Translations under genes and position numbers: made by a program
Shown: one piece after another, positions 45,064-54,930 of the stretch
How the letters are laid out: the number at the start of each line of letters is the position of its first letter
Position numbering within the stretch: position 1 is the stretch's first letter
Source of the DNA: Chitinibacter sp. SCUT-21
GTDB taxonomy: Bacteria > Pseudomonadota > Gammaproteobacteria > Burkholderiales > Chitinibacteraceae
Direction of reading: 5' to 3'
Length of the DNA stretch: 64,000 bases
Assembly (NCBI GenBank): GCA_041874755.1
Contig: CP102611.1
Coordinates: 992,001 to 1,056,000 of the forward strand
Notes under the pieces: model-generated
Databases searched by the model: none
What the model saw: only the letters and a program-made list of their open reading frames with translations
What the model was told of the DNA's origin: nothing

Positions 45064-46995
45064 ATGAATGTTGTGATTAGCTGTGGGCATCCGCATGGTG
45101 GACACCAATGGGCGCAGCAAGTGCTCAGTAAAGCGGGCATTGAAAAAGCAAAAGTATCGCGTCGTGAGCAGCTTAGTACATCAGAGCTGCACCAAAAAAT
45201 CGCAAATGCATACCAACTAAACCATGCAGGACTTTCATCTGCTGGCCAAATACAGCCAGGTCGAATGTGGCAAGACCTAGGCGTGGATTTATTCCTAGGC
45301 AATATGGATACACCGCAATGGGGCTGGGACGAAGGACGAGCAATCGGTCTATTGAATTTCTGGCACGAGTTCGATCCGCAAATTCGCTTTGTATTGGTAT
45401 ATACACCGCCATCATTAGCACTCAGCCAACAACTAGTCACCCAAGAGCTAAACCAAACTGCCATTGCTGGAATACTAAAAGACTGGCATGACAGTAACAA
45501 TGAATTGCTGCAGTTTTATCATCGCCACGCAAGTCGATGCATTCTCGTCAACGGCTTGGCTATTGCAAGAGAACCACAAAGTCTATTGCAAGAAATCGAA
45601 ACAGCCTGGGGCATTCAACTCAACACACTGCCGGATAACTTTGCCGTCAATACTGCAGACATTAGTATCTTGGCAGCGAATTTGTATCAGGCGTATTGCG
45701 AAAACCAAACCGATGCGCACCTACTTTATTGTGAACTCGAAAACTCTGCCAATATACACCTAGATGGAGTATCTATTGGAAACCCAGAAATTAAAATAGC
45801 TACACGTGAATACATCCAGAATTTAACAGAGAAGAAACTACATTTAGACCTTGTTGATCGCAAAAAACAGCTCGAGACTCAGTTACAATCAGCCACTGAG
45901 CAACACGCTATAGCGCATCAAGCTCTGACAACTGAAATTGAGCAGATTACCAACAAGAACAAGATAATACTCGATCAGCTTCTTAGCCTGCAGGAAGAGC
46001 AAAAAAAAACCTTGTTAGCCAAGGGGCTGCTTGAAGAACAGCTACATGCAATCAATGAGCAAATTGCAATCAAAGCAGAAGAACATGCCTCATTGCAACA
46101 AACGCTAACGACAGAAGTTGATCAACTGCATGCCGAAAATGAGACGCTACTCATTCAACTACACAGTGTCCAAGAAGAGCTAGAAAAAGCTTTCTTAGCC
46201 AAAGAAAAACTAAACGAACAGCTGGCGCAATTAGAAAAATCTCAGCACGCAGAGTGCACCAAGCTGCAGCAATTACTATCAGATAGCAACGCCAAGCTCC
46301 TAGCACTACAAACCAGCAGGGATCAGTTAAGCAAAGAGGTAGAGCGGTTAGAAACAGAAACAAAGAATCGCTCTACGCTACAGCTCGATGAAACTGAACT
46401 CAAAACACTAAAACAGGAAAAACAAGAGCTATCAGAAGAGAATGAATTATTACTACTTCAGTTACACCAAGTACAAGAAGAGCTAGAAAATTACTATTTG
46501 AAGTATCGTGAACTCACGGGTCAAGAAAGCCTGATTCCTGAAAGCCATGAAAAATACGCAGCAACATTCTGGCGTCATTACCAACCCACCGACTTTGTCG
46601 TCGACCTACGCCGTGAATTTGATGGCACTAATTGGTATGACGCGGAAGCGGATGGTCGTTGGGCTGGACCGAACGATACCAGCTTGATTCGCATCCCCCC
46701 GCTACAAGGTGGTCGCTATAGCTTAGAACTATTTATCGTCGATGCAATGTCACCAGAAATAGCCGCCGGGGTTACCATGGCATTGAATGGCTCAGCTCTC
46801 GTTACACAGCAAGAATACGAGGGCTACCCGACGCTCATTAAAGCCGAATTCGATACCCAAAATATTTCACCACGAGACATCTGGGAATTAACCTTGGGCT
46901 ATCCTGCGCTCATATCCCCTGCTGATCATGGCTCGGATGACAATCGCCAACTTGCGATTCGACTACGCTCTGTACGCATTACGCGTATTGCTTAA
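45064..46995 (+). CDS. Sulfotransferase-like head fused to a long coiled coil and a C-terminal beta domain
   Basis: 643 residues. Residues 1-~190 resemble a sulfotransferase fold: NVVISCGHPHGGHQWAQQVL at the place of the PAPS-binding loop, PQWGWDEGRAIGLLNFW, and RFVLVYTPPSLALSQQL at the place of the 3'-phosphate motif; the key Lys/Arg and Ser-Gly-Thr of active enzymes are not evident. Residues ~255-490 are an unbroken Glu/Gln/Leu-rich coiled coil. Residues ~495-643 (FVVDLRREFDGTNWYDAEADGRWAG and later LELFIVDAMSPEIAAGV) look like a beta-sandwich. AGGGGAG lies upstream of the ATG. It may organise the capsule assembly complex; the function is unknown. The next gene has a similar head-plus-coil design. 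Confidence 0.7.
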   Translation: MNVVISCGHPHGGHQWAQQVLSKAGIEKAKVSRREQLSTSELHQKIANAYQLNHAGLSSAGQIQPGRMWQDLGVDLFLGNMDTPQWGWDEGRAIGLLNFWHEFDPQIRFVLVYTPPSLALSQQLVTQELNQTAIAGILKDWHDSNNELLQFYHRHASRCILVNGLAIAREPQSLLQEIETAWGIQLNTLPDNFAVNTADISILAANLYQAYCENQTDAHLLYCELENSANIHLDGVSIGNPEIKIATREYIQNLTEKKLHLDLVDRKKQLETQLQSATEQHAIAHQALTTEIEQITNKNKIILDQLLSLQEEQKKTLLAKGLLEEQLHAINEQIAIKAEEHASLQQTLTTEVDQLHAENETLLIQLHSVQEELEKAFLAKEKLNEQLAQLEKSQHAECTKLQQLLSDSNAKLLALQTSRDQLSKEVERLETETKNRSTLQLDETELKTLKQEKQELSEENELLLLQLHQVQEELENYYLKYRELTGQESLIPESHEKYAATFWRHYQPTDFVVDLRREFDGTNWYDAEADGRWAGPNDTSLIRIPPLQGGRYSLELFIVDAMSPEIAAGVTMALNGSALVTQQEYEGYPTLIKAEFDTQNISPRDIWELTLGYPALISPADHGSDDNRQLAIRLRSVRITRIA

Positions 46996-47021
46996 ATAAA
47001 TCAATTTTTCTGGAAGCACAT

Positions 47022-48149
47022 ATGGTGACTCAATTAACACAGGCAAATTGGCTAGAAGCATTACGCACATTAATGCCACCCAGAGGCTTGTTGCATGTAG
47101 GGGCAGGCAATGGCTCAAGCAGTATTCCTTATACTGATTGGGATGTTGAACGGCTGTTTTTGATTGATGCTGATGAATCAAGCCTGCCAGCCTTAAAGAA
47201 AATCACCGATCCCCATATTGGCTGGGAAAGCCATGCACTCTTACTTGGCGATAAGACCGCTGAAACTAGTTTCTACATAGCCAGCAACCCTGCAGAAAGT
47301 GGCCTACTACCAGCTGAATCATGGTCAAAAATTTGGCGCAATCTCAGTTGTCGTGAAGAGCGGCATCTGCCACAGCAATTACTTGATACATTCATCCAAG
47401 AAGCGAATGCTGAAATCAATTGGCTAGTACTGGCTTGCCTACCAGCTCTGCCCTTGCTTGAAGGCGCTCAAGAAACACTACAACAGTGCGACGTATTAGT
47501 AATACGAACGCAGCTGGAAGGCTGCATGCCAAGCGCCGATAAATCAGCCATAGATAGCCATTTAGCCAAGCACAGTCTGTTTCCACAAGCTGTTTGGTTA
47601 GAGCGCAACCCTAAGGTTGGGATGGTACTTTACATCCGAGATCAAGCCGCGCGCTTAGCACATGAGCAGGAACACATAATCCAATTAAGCGCAGCGAATA
47701 TCGCATTGCAAGAGCAGCTTGAAGCTCAGCGGAAATCATTAGCGGCCTTAGAACTTAGCAAGGCGTCGCTACAGAAACAATTACAGGATGAATTGGACTT
47801 AGCAGAGCAATTGCGTGCGAAACACCATACCATCGAAGTGGATTTGCAACATCAATTAAACAAACAAAAAAACTCACTACTTGAATTAGAAAAAAATATA
47901 GAGCATAAATACGTCCAAAGAAATATCTTTGATGAGTGCAAATCAAAAAAACATGAGCTAGAAAACTCAGTTGAGAAAAAAATTATAGAAATTGACGCAT
48001 TAAAAACAACAATTGAAAAGCTAAAGTCAAGCCTAGAAGAAAAAGAGCGATTTATCATTGAGGTTAATTTTAGAAGCAACTTGATTGACATGGAGCTAAC
48101 AAGCATTACTGAGCAGATTGATTTCATCAATTCAGCAGTAGTGAATTAA
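47022..48149 (+). CDS. FkbM-like head fused to a C-terminal coiled coil
   Basis: 375 residues. Residues ~5-205 have the outline of an FkbM-type methyltransferase: LLHVGAGNGSSSIPYTDW at the SAM loop, ERLFLIDADESSLPAL for the acidic strand, then ALLLGDKTAETSFYIASNP and NWLVLACLPALPLLEGAQET, where an active FkbM enzyme would have D-x-E-G; the D-x-E-G is changed, so it may be inactive. Residues ~210-355 are a Leu/Glu/Lys-rich coiled coil. GGAAG precedes the ATG at 47022. Probably a structural partner of the preceding coiled-coil protein; inference. Confidence 0.65.
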   Translation: MVTQLTQANWLEALRTLMPPRGLLHVGAGNGSSSIPYTDWDVERLFLIDADESSLPALKKITDPHIGWESHALLLGDKTAETSFYIASNPAESGLLPAESWSKIWRNLSCREERHLPQQLLDTFIQEANAEINWLVLACLPALPLLEGAQETLQQCDVLVIRTQLEGCMPSADKSAIDSHLAKHSLFPQAVWLERNPKVGMVLYIRDQAARLAHEQEHIIQLSAANIALQEQLEAQRKSLAALELSKASLQKQLQDELDLAEQLRAKHHTIEVDLQHQLNKQKNSLLELEKNIEHKYVQRNIFDECKSKKHELENSVEKKIIEIDALKTTIEKLKSSLEEKERFIIEVNFRSNLIDMELTSITEQIDFINSAVVN

Positions 48150-48200
48150 GCACCCAACATTGTTTGCAGACTAAAAATTAATTTACGAAAGGTATTGCTA

Positions 48201-49436
48201 ATGAGTAATCATACCAGCAGGTTTTTAGAATTATGGGGCAAGGGCGATTGGGAATCATTAATTAAAGAAGCAAATGCAATAAGCCTAAGTGATATAGATA
48301 AAGTCAGAACAGAGGATTTATTAGTCTTTGCGAGTGCTTTTATACATAAAAGTAATTTTAATCAAGCGCACCGCTACATAAATTTTGCAAAGAAGCATGG
48401 AATTAACACTCAAGTTGTAACAAATTTTCTACTCCTAGGTGTAAAAAACTCTTTAGCTAAAATTCGTAGCCTACAATCAAAAGATGAGCAAGCAGCCTTA
48501 CTATTTAAAGAAGCAACCCAGTTCGCTGTTGCGCATGTTAACAATCACAACTGGCCTCATCAAAGAGCAAGCAATGAAATGCGAAGCTTAGGATTGCTAC
48601 CACAGGCAATCAAACTAAATGAAAAGTTATTAAATTCGACAAATAGTGAATCAGATCATACGCCCGCAATTTATGAAATTATTAAGTCTGAAATTAGCCT
48701 ACTACACCATGAGTTAAGCCTGGCAGTGCAAAGATCACAACTCTACCAATCTACCAATTACCGAGAAAATGAAAAATCTGACTTAACTATAGAAGAAAGA
48801 CTTAAAAACAGATCTTTATCGCAGCTAGGTCAGGATCTTTGGGTCCTAAAACAGACCAACTATAAAAGAGAGGGTTTTTTTGTAGAATTTGGTGCAACAG
48901 ATGGAGTGTTATTGAGCAATAGTTTTTTATTAGAGAAAGAATTTGATTGGAAGGGTATCTGTGCGGAACCCAATCCAATATTCTATGCCGCGCTAGAGAA
49001 AAATAGATCCTGCATTAAAAGTAATGCATGCATTGGTGCAACAACTGGTGAAGAAGTGGAGTTTATTTTTGCCGATGTATTTGGTGGCATGGAAAAACAT
49101 GCCGAAAATGATGGGCATAAAGATCGTCGCAATGCCTACAAAAGGAATGGTCAGAGTAGAAAGCTAGTAACAATTTCACTCCATGATTTCTTACTTGAAA
49201 AGAGCGCGCCAACGACAATTGACTACTTAAGTATTGATACTGAAGGTAGTGAGTATGAAATCTTAGCCAGTTTTCCATTTGATAAATGGGATGTAAGAAA
49301 TATAACTGTTGAGCATAATTTTACGCAACAACGCGAGATGATCTTCGAATTACTTACGAATTATGGCTATCAAAGAACGGAAGCTAAATGGGATGATTGG
49401 TATACGCAAATCAAGGTGCGAGATGGGCAAGAATGA
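48201..49436 (+). CDS. FkbM family methyltransferase with helical N-terminal repeat domain
   Basis: 411 residues from the ATG at 48201 (AAAGG nine bases upstream). Residues ~1-190 are helical and TPR-like (NQAHRYINFAKKHG; RASNEMRSLGLLPQAIKLNEKLL). From ~205 comes an FkbM domain: SQLGQDLWVLKQ, GFFVEFGATDGVLLSNSFLLE, GICAEPNPIFYAALEKN, and IDYLSIDTEGSEYEILASFPF, with the D-T-E-G-S motif intact. It probably O-methylates a capsule sugar. AT-rich, unlike the core genome. Confidence 0.85.
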   Translation: MSNHTSRFLELWGKGDWESLIKEANAISLSDIDKVRTEDLLVFASAFIHKSNFNQAHRYINFAKKHGINTQVVTNFLLLGVKNSLAKIRSLQSKDEQAALLFKEATQFAVAHVNNHNWPHQRASNEMRSLGLLPQAIKLNEKLLNSTNSESDHTPAIYEIIKSEISLLHHELSLAVQRSQLYQSTNYRENEKSDLTIEERLKNRSLSQLGQDLWVLKQTNYKREGFFVEFGATDGVLLSNSFLLEKEFDWKGICAEPNPIFYAALEKNRSCIKSNACIGATTGEEVEFIFADVFGGMEKHAENDGHKDRRNAYKRNGQSRKLVTISLHDFLLEKSAPTTIDYLSIDTEGSEYEILASFPFDKWDVRNITVEHNFTQQREMIFELLTNYGYQRTEAKWDDWYTQIKVRDGQE

Positions 49437-49581
49437 TTACTTGTTGAAGAATAACATATAAGTACTCACGTATAACTAATCGGAGTACTTTGTAGGTGAC
49501 TACCTAAAAAGAACAAGACTTCGCAGACAAGCTCGCACACATGATAAATTTTAAACGGTACCGTAAATTAAAGTCGACACG
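49437..49581. other. Short intergenic region with two inverted repeats
   Basis: 145 AT-rich bases. AAGTACT and AGTACTT flank a 17-base loop, and TAGGT-GACT-ACCTA forms a small stem just after. No T run follows, so neither is a clear terminator; an internal promoter is possible. Confidence 0.35.
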
Positions 49582-50412
49582 ATGAAAATTTTTTTAGTAA
49601 CTCCATCATTTAATTCTGAAAAAACTATTGAACAAACTTTAGCAAGTGTACTTAACCAATTTCATCCTGAAAGTATCCATTACCACGTTCAGGATGGAGG
49701 TTCTCAAGACTCCACAATTGCGATACTTGAAGCATGGAAAATGCGATTTAGAAATCGTGGGATTAGCTTTTCCTTTTGCAGCGAAAATGATGGCGGTATG
49801 TACGAAGCAATTGTTAAAGGCTTTGATAAGTTCCGTCCTGAAGATAATGACTGGATGGCATGGATTAACTCAGACGATCAGCTGTCTGGTTTATTCTCGT
49901 ACACATTACATAAAATGCAAAAATCAATATTCTGGATTACTGGAAAGCCTGCAATTATTCAAAAAAATGGCACCATGACTACATTAGATCGGTATTATTC
50001 GACAGAGCTTGTAAGCTCCGGCTTGTGTAATGGAAAAAATTGGTTTTTTGTCCAGCAGGAGGGAACTGCTTGGCGATATGCAGCTTGGCGTAGTACACAT
50101 TCAGCTTCAACTTTAGTAAAGTATAAATATGCAGGAGACTTTCACTTATGGGTAAATTTGGCTAAAAAATATGAATTATTTCAATGCTCATATCCAATGG
50201 GTTTTTTTAATATAAGAGATGGACAAGCATCGCAAGCATTTTGGGATAAATATGTCCAAGAAATGCTTGAAACTTCGCCAGAAACAAGCCAACTATGCAA
50301 AAAACACAAAGTTAACTATGTCTCATCACGAAATAAAGAAATAGAATTGAATGTAGTAAATATTAATATTTCGTCGAATAAAGAATATCAGATGGAGAGC
50401 TACAGTGTCTAA
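49582..50412 (+). CDS. Glycosyltransferase family 2
   Basis: 276 residues. GT-A fold landmarks: FLVTPSFNSEKTIEQTLASVLNQ at the N-terminus, YHVQDGGSQDSTIAILEAW, CSENDGGMYEAIVKGFDK and WMAWINSDDQLSG, where the D-D pair would bind the metal and nucleotide sugar. It is AT-rich and overlaps the next gene by eight bases, consistent with co-translation. Donor and acceptor are unknown. Confidence 0.88.
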   Translation: MKIFLVTPSFNSEKTIEQTLASVLNQFHPESIHYHVQDGGSQDSTIAILEAWKMRFRNRGISFSFCSENDGGMYEAIVKGFDKFRPEDNDWMAWINSDDQLSGLFSYTLHKMQKSIFWITGKPAIIQKNGTMTTLDRYYSTELVSSGLCNGKNWFFVQQEGTAWRYAAWRSTHSASTLVKYKYAGDFHLWVNLAKKYELFQCSYPMGFFNIRDGQASQAFWDKYVQEMLETSPETSQLCKKHKVNYVSSRNKEIELNVVNINISSNKEYQMESYSV

Positions 50413-52603
50413 ATTAGTGATCATAGGAAATGGCCCATCGCTTAAGGGATTTGATTTTTGCAAGTTGAACAATGTTGATACTCTTGGCATGAATGCAGCA
50501 TATAGATATTGGGACCAAATCGATTGGTATCCAACTATTTACGTTTGTATGGATGACAAAGTTACTCAGACGCATCACACAAATATTAAACGACTGATTG
50601 ATGCTGGTAAAATTAAGCATTTCTTTCTAACGCGATTCATGCTTGATTTCTACCCAGAATTGAAGAACAACTCGCAAATATATTTTTTAGAGCAATTCAA
50701 TGAGAACCATCATACAGCAGCAAAAAAATATGAATTAAATTTGATTGATAATGTTTTTTTTAAGTCGTCAACACCAGGAAAAATTACAACAGGCTCTAAC
50801 GCCGTTAGATTTGGTTGTTTCCTTGGCTACAAAGAAATAACTATTATTGGAGTTGATTTAGAGTACAAAGAAATTAATGATGGCATCATTAACGAATCTG
50901 GCATCACATTAAAAGTAACTAAAAAAATCGACAACAACCCTAATTATTTTTTTGATGGATATCAAGATACTGGGGATGCTTTTAATGTCCCAAACCCTGC
51001 AAATCTTGGTGATTTACATTTTGATGTTTTTGCCATTTTAAAAAAAGATGCCATGAAGTTTTGTTGGCCAGTTAAAATCTACAACTCGAACGTAAAGTCA
51101 AAGCTATATCAGAAGAATGTTTTTCCCTATATTGAATTAGATAATTTCGTCCACTCTGTTAATTTAGGCAACCCACTTCAAAATAATAGCAAAAGGAAGG
51201 ATATTTCTAAATCTAGAATTCTGATTATTGACCCTACGCACATCGGCCATCAATCTGCAACAGGACAAATTAAAAATTTATTCTTCTCTGCCCTAAATGA
51301 AGCTAACGTGGCACAAATATGTGTGAAATTTGACGACTCAGCTATCTCAGGGGTTGTTGGGTTAACTAAGATAAAAAGCAATAATTTTAAGGAGTTTTCT
51401 ACTGAAGATGAAATCATTGATTTTGTTCGAGAGTTCTCACCTGATGTAATTTATTGCCGCCCTATTGACTCTACTAAATTATTTAGTACTACTTTTGCAA
51501 TTAAAAAAAAGTTCGATATACCTTTGATATCACATTTTATGGATGATTGGGTCTTGAGGTATCAAGATGGAGTGAGCCTTGATTTTAGATCATGGGAAAA
51601 AGACATATTAAAACTCATTAGGCTTTCTGATATAAAAATAGCAATTTCTAAAAAGATGGCTGATAGCTATAAATTCAGATATGGCGGTCACTGGCATATT
51701 TTAGCAAATGGAGCAGACCCATCAACGCGAATTACAAGCCAGGAAAAGGCGGGGCAAAATAAGAAATTCATTATCAGGTACATGGGGGGTGCTGCTGATG
51801 ACATGAATTTTCAATCATTAGTGGATTTTGCATTTGCAATTGAGAATGATATAGAACTTAAAAATAAAGTTATTTTTGAAATTTACACAATGCCTTGGTA
51901 TTTAGAAAAGCTGTCAATGCATATTGGTAAGTTTTCTAGCTGCATTATTCAAAAGTTAGTGGATGAGTGCAAGTATCATGAACTCATCAATACATCTAAC
52001 TGTCTGCTAATAGCCTACAACTTTGATAAGAAAACTGAAAAATACGTTGCGCTTTCAATGGCAAATAAGATGCCGGAGTGTTTGGCTTCAGGTGTTCCAG
52101 TAATAGCTTTCGGCCCAAGCTCTATAGCAACTATTAGCTTTCTAGAAAACTATGGACTTGCATTGGTTGTTAACAAAAGAGTAGAGTCTTTAATAAAATC
52201 AAAATTAAATGATCTTTTAGCGGGGTCAGCTCAAGCGAAAACCATGGCTATTCGCGCCCGTAACTTTGCAAATGTTTTTTTAAACTCCCAAGGCTGCGTT
52301 AGAAAACTCAATGATTTAATTTCATGCGCCAAAGAAATTAAAAACCAAAATGACTCATTTTTTGGTTATACCCAGGATTTAATTGATATAGAAAGCATTT
52401 TATTGGATGAAGAGGTGTCACTTGGGTTTGCAAATGAGTGTTTCCGCAATGGACTTTATTTGAAGTCGTTGGTTATTTATTTCAAATTACTCCCCAAGAA
52501 TGATCTTATGAGGGACAGTCTTTATCTAAACATTTACTTATGTTTAAGGCGGTTAGGATTTGAAAATCTTGACCCTAAGATTATTGAAAGCAGATTTAAT
52601 TAA
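50405..52603 (+). CDS. Fusion of DUF115/GT42-like domain with a GT4-like glycosyltransferase
   Basis: 732 residues. Residues 1-~260: VIIGNGPSLKGFDFCKLNNV, TLGMNAAYRYWDQI and EITIIGVDLEYKE, the layout of DUF115/MptE-like and GT42 sialyltransferase-like Rossmann folds. Residues ~290-640: a GT-B-like domain (ILIIDPTHIGHQSATGQIKNL, ISHFMDDWVLRYQDG, ILANGADPSTR, MANKMPECLASGVPVIAFGPSS). The last ~80 residues are helical. If the first domain is GT42-like it would use a CMP-sugar, which fits the CMP-sugar synthetase gene at 54244; that link is inference. Strongly AT-rich. Confidence 0.72.
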   Translation: MSKLVIIGNGPSLKGFDFCKLNNVDTLGMNAAYRYWDQIDWYPTIYVCMDDKVTQTHHTNIKRLIDAGKIKHFFLTRFMLDFYPELKNNSQIYFLEQFNENHHTAAKKYELNLIDNVFFKSSTPGKITTGSNAVRFGCFLGYKEITIIGVDLEYKEINDGIINESGITLKVTKKIDNNPNYFFDGYQDTGDAFNVPNPANLGDLHFDVFAILKKDAMKFCWPVKIYNSNVKSKLYQKNVFPYIELDNFVHSVNLGNPLQNNSKRKDISKSRILIIDPTHIGHQSATGQIKNLFFSALNEANVAQICVKFDDSAISGVVGLTKIKSNNFKEFSTEDEIIDFVREFSPDVIYCRPIDSTKLFSTTFAIKKKFDIPLISHFMDDWVLRYQDGVSLDFRSWEKDILKLIRLSDIKIAISKKMADSYKFRYGGHWHILANGADPSTRITSQEKAGQNKKFIIRYMGGAADDMNFQSLVDFAFAIENDIELKNKVIFEIYTMPWYLEKLSMHIGKFSSCIIQKLVDECKYHELINTSNCLLIAYNFDKKTEKYVALSMANKMPECLASGVPVIAFGPSSIATISFLENYGLALVVNKRVESLIKSKLNDLLAGSAQAKTMAIRARNFANVFLNSQGCVRKLNDLISCAKEIKNQNDSFFGYTQDLIDIESILLDEEVSLGFANECFRNGLYLKSLVIYFKLLPKNDLMRDSLYLNIYLCLRRLGFENLDPKIIESRFN

Positions 52604-52627
52604 AATTAATAAACCAAAAGTGAGACC

Positions 52628-54235
52628 ATGATGATTATTTTAGACTGCACCCTTCGTGATGGGGGTTATTATAACAAATGGAATTTTCCACTTGATGTAA
52701 CTAACCAATACCTGGAAGCAATGCAAGCAGCAGGTGTAGATATTGTTGAGCTAGGTTTACGCTCTTTGATCAACAAAGGTTTTAATGGTGCAAATGCATA
52801 TACCACGGACAGCTATATTCAATCCCTTACTATTCCTACCAATTTGAAAGTCGCGGTAATGATCAATGCAGCGGAGTTGATTGCTAGCACTCCACTTGAA
52901 ACCGTACTAGAAAAATTATTCCCAGAGCACGCCGAAACTTCACCGGTAGATGTGGTACGAATTGCTTGTCATGTACATGAATTTGTTAAGGCATTACCTG
53001 CATGCAATTGGTTAAAGGCACGAGGCTATATTGTTGGTTTTAATTTAATGCAGGTAGCAGATCGCTCACAAGAAGAAGTCGAGTCTCTCTCACTTGAAGC
53101 AAGTAAATTCCCAATAGATGCTCTTTATTTTGCTGACAGCATGGGCAGCATGAATCCTGCACAAACGTCGCAAATTATTAGCTGGTTACGTAAACACTGG
53201 CAAGGAGCGATGGGAATACATACCCACGATAACATGGGGCTGGCACTATCCAATACATTACAAGCGATCAAAGATGGCGTAACCTGGTTGGATGCAACCG
53301 TTACGGGTATGGGGCGTGGCCCTGGCAATGCACGCACTGAGGAGCTGGTTATTGAAGTAGCGGACATGCGTCAGCAAAATATTAATATGGTCCCATTAAT
53401 GAGTGTTATTAGGGGCTATTTTCAACCGCTAAAAAATAAATGCGGCTGGGGCTCTAATCCATACTACTATCTGTCAGGGAAGTACGGAATCCATCCTACC
53501 TACATTCAGGAAATGCTGGGGGACTCACGCTATAGCGAAGAAGATATTCTTGCTGCAATTAATCATCTTAGGCTTGAGGGGGGCAAGAACTTTAGTTTCA
53601 ATACTCTTGACGCAACACGGCATTTTTATCGCGGGAACCCGCGTGGTAGTTGGAGCCCAAAAGAAATTTTTGAAGACATGAGTGTTCTGTTACTAGGTAC
53701 AGGCCCTGGTGTTGCAGAGCACAGAGCTGCACTGGAAAATCTTATTAAAACAAATAAATTCGTGGTTGTTGCATTGAACACTCAATCAGCGGTCGAGCAA
53801 TCGCTTATTGATGTACGTATTGCATGCCATCCAATCCGCTTACTTGCTGACTGCGATGCACACCGCCAATTACCACAACCCCTTATTACTCCCGCAACAA
53901 TGCTCCCACCAGATGTACTAGACGGTTTGCATGGTAAGAAAATTTTTGATTATGGCCTTGCGGTGAAAGAAAATGTTTTCGAATTTGGTGAAAACGCTAG
54001 TATTTTACCAACATCATTAGTTATTTGTTATGCACTTGCAGCAATTACTGCTGGTGGTGCAACGAATATATTGATGGCAGGATTTGATGGATATGGGGCT
54101 AATGATCCACGTAATACGGAAATGAATTCGTTACTGAAATTATATGCAGCTAACCATGGCTCTATTCAACTTGTATCAATCACACCAACATGCTACGAGC
54201 TCCCCACTAAAAGCGTTTATGGATTAACTATTTAG
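52628..54235 (+). CDS. HMGL/DRE-TIM aldolase fused to a DUF115-like domain
   Basis: 535 residues. Residues 1-~320 form a DRE-TIM metal-dependent aldolase/lyase barrel: ILDCTLRDGGYYNKWNFP, VDIVELGLRS, ALYFADSMGSMNPAQ, the metal-binding HTHDNMGLAL (~198-207) and TVTGMGRGPGNARTEELV, as in 4-hydroxy-2-oxovalerate aldolases. From ~350: SVLLLGTGPGVAEHRAALENL, FVVVALNTQSAV and TNILMAGFDGYGANDPRNTE, a Rossmann-like unit with the same motif order as the N-terminus of the previous protein. AGTGAGACC precedes the tandem ATG. It lies directly upstream of a CMP-sugar synthetase and HAD phosphatase, so it may form an ulosonic (2-keto-sugar) acid by aldol addition. Confidence 0.82.
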   Translation: MMIILDCTLRDGGYYNKWNFPLDVTNQYLEAMQAAGVDIVELGLRSLINKGFNGANAYTTDSYIQSLTIPTNLKVAVMINAAELIASTPLETVLEKLFPEHAETSPVDVVRIACHVHEFVKALPACNWLKARGYIVGFNLMQVADRSQEEVESLSLEASKFPIDALYFADSMGSMNPAQTSQIISWLRKHWQGAMGIHTHDNMGLALSNTLQAIKDGVTWLDATVTGMGRGPGNARTEELVIEVADMRQQNINMVPLMSVIRGYFQPLKNKCGWGSNPYYYLSGKYGIHPTYIQEMLGDSRYSEEDILAAINHLRLEGGKNFSFNTLDATRHFYRGNPRGSWSPKEIFEDMSVLLLGTGPGVAEHRAALENLIKTNKFVVVALNTQSAVEQSLIDVRIACHPIRLLADCDAHRQLPQPLITPATMLPPDVLDGLHGKKIFDYGLAVKENVFEFGENASILPTSLVICYALAAITAGGATNILMAGFDGYGANDPRNTEMNSLLKLYAANHGSIQLVSITPTCYELPTKSVYGLTI

Positions 54236-54243
54236 GAGTTAGT

Positions 54244-54930
54244 ATGACTATACGTGCATTTTTGCCTTGCAGAAAAGGCAGTGAACGAGTTCCAAGAAAA
54301 AACATAAAGCCATTTGCCGGAGTTGAAAATGGCTTAGTTCAAATAAAGATACAACAATTACTAGATTGCAATGCGATTGATGAAGTTGTTTTATCAACAA
54401 ACGACGAAGATATATTATATTTTGCTTCTACTATTAATAACCCGCGATTACGGGTTCATAAAAGAGTTGACGCATTGTGTAGTAGCTCAACAAGTACGGA
54501 CGAACTTGTTTCTCATGCTGTTGATTTAATTCCTGATGGACATATTTTGTGGACTCATGTGACATCACCTTTTATCAATGCCGAAGTCTACTCTGAAATC
54601 ATATCCAGCTACAGGAAGTGCCTAGATATTGGTTATGACTCCCTCATGACTACCACTTTAATTCATGGTTTTTTATGGTCTCAAAATGGGCCAATAAACT
54701 ATAACCGCGACATAGAGAAATGGCCAAGAACCCAGACAATTTCTCCGGTTCATGAGATCAATAGCGGGGTTTTTTTAAATAGTTCGATCAATTATAAAAA
54801 TATAAATGATCGAATTGGCAACAATCCATTTCTCCACTCCATTGATAAAATAACTGCTTACGACATTGACTGGCCTGAGGATTTTCTCATTGCGGAGGCT
54901 ATTGCAAGCAATGGATTGGCCAGAATATGA
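54244..54930 (+). CDS. CMP-sugar synthetase, acylneuraminate cytidylyltransferase (NeuA) family
   Basis: 228 residues. The N-terminal nucleotide-binding signature is PCRKGSERVPRKNIKPF (residues 8-24). DEVVLSTNDEDI, HILWTHVTSPFI and HEINSGVFL are other family landmarks. It would activate a 2-keto sugar acid with CTP. No NeuB or KdsA homologue is present in the window, so the substrate may come from the aldolase encoded eight bases upstream. AGGAG lies five bases before the ATG. Overlaps the next gene as ATGA. Confidence 0.88.
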   Translation: MTIRAFLPCRKGSERVPRKNIKPFAGVENGLVQIKIQQLLDCNAIDEVVLSTNDEDILYFASTINNPRLRVHKRVDALCSSSTSTDELVSHAVDLIPDGHILWTHVTSPFINAEVYSEIISSYRKCLDIGYDSLMTTTLIHGFLWSQNGPINYNRDIEKWPRTQTISPVHEINSGVFLNSSINYKNINDRIGNNPFLHSIDKITAYDIDWPEDFLIAEAIASNGLARI

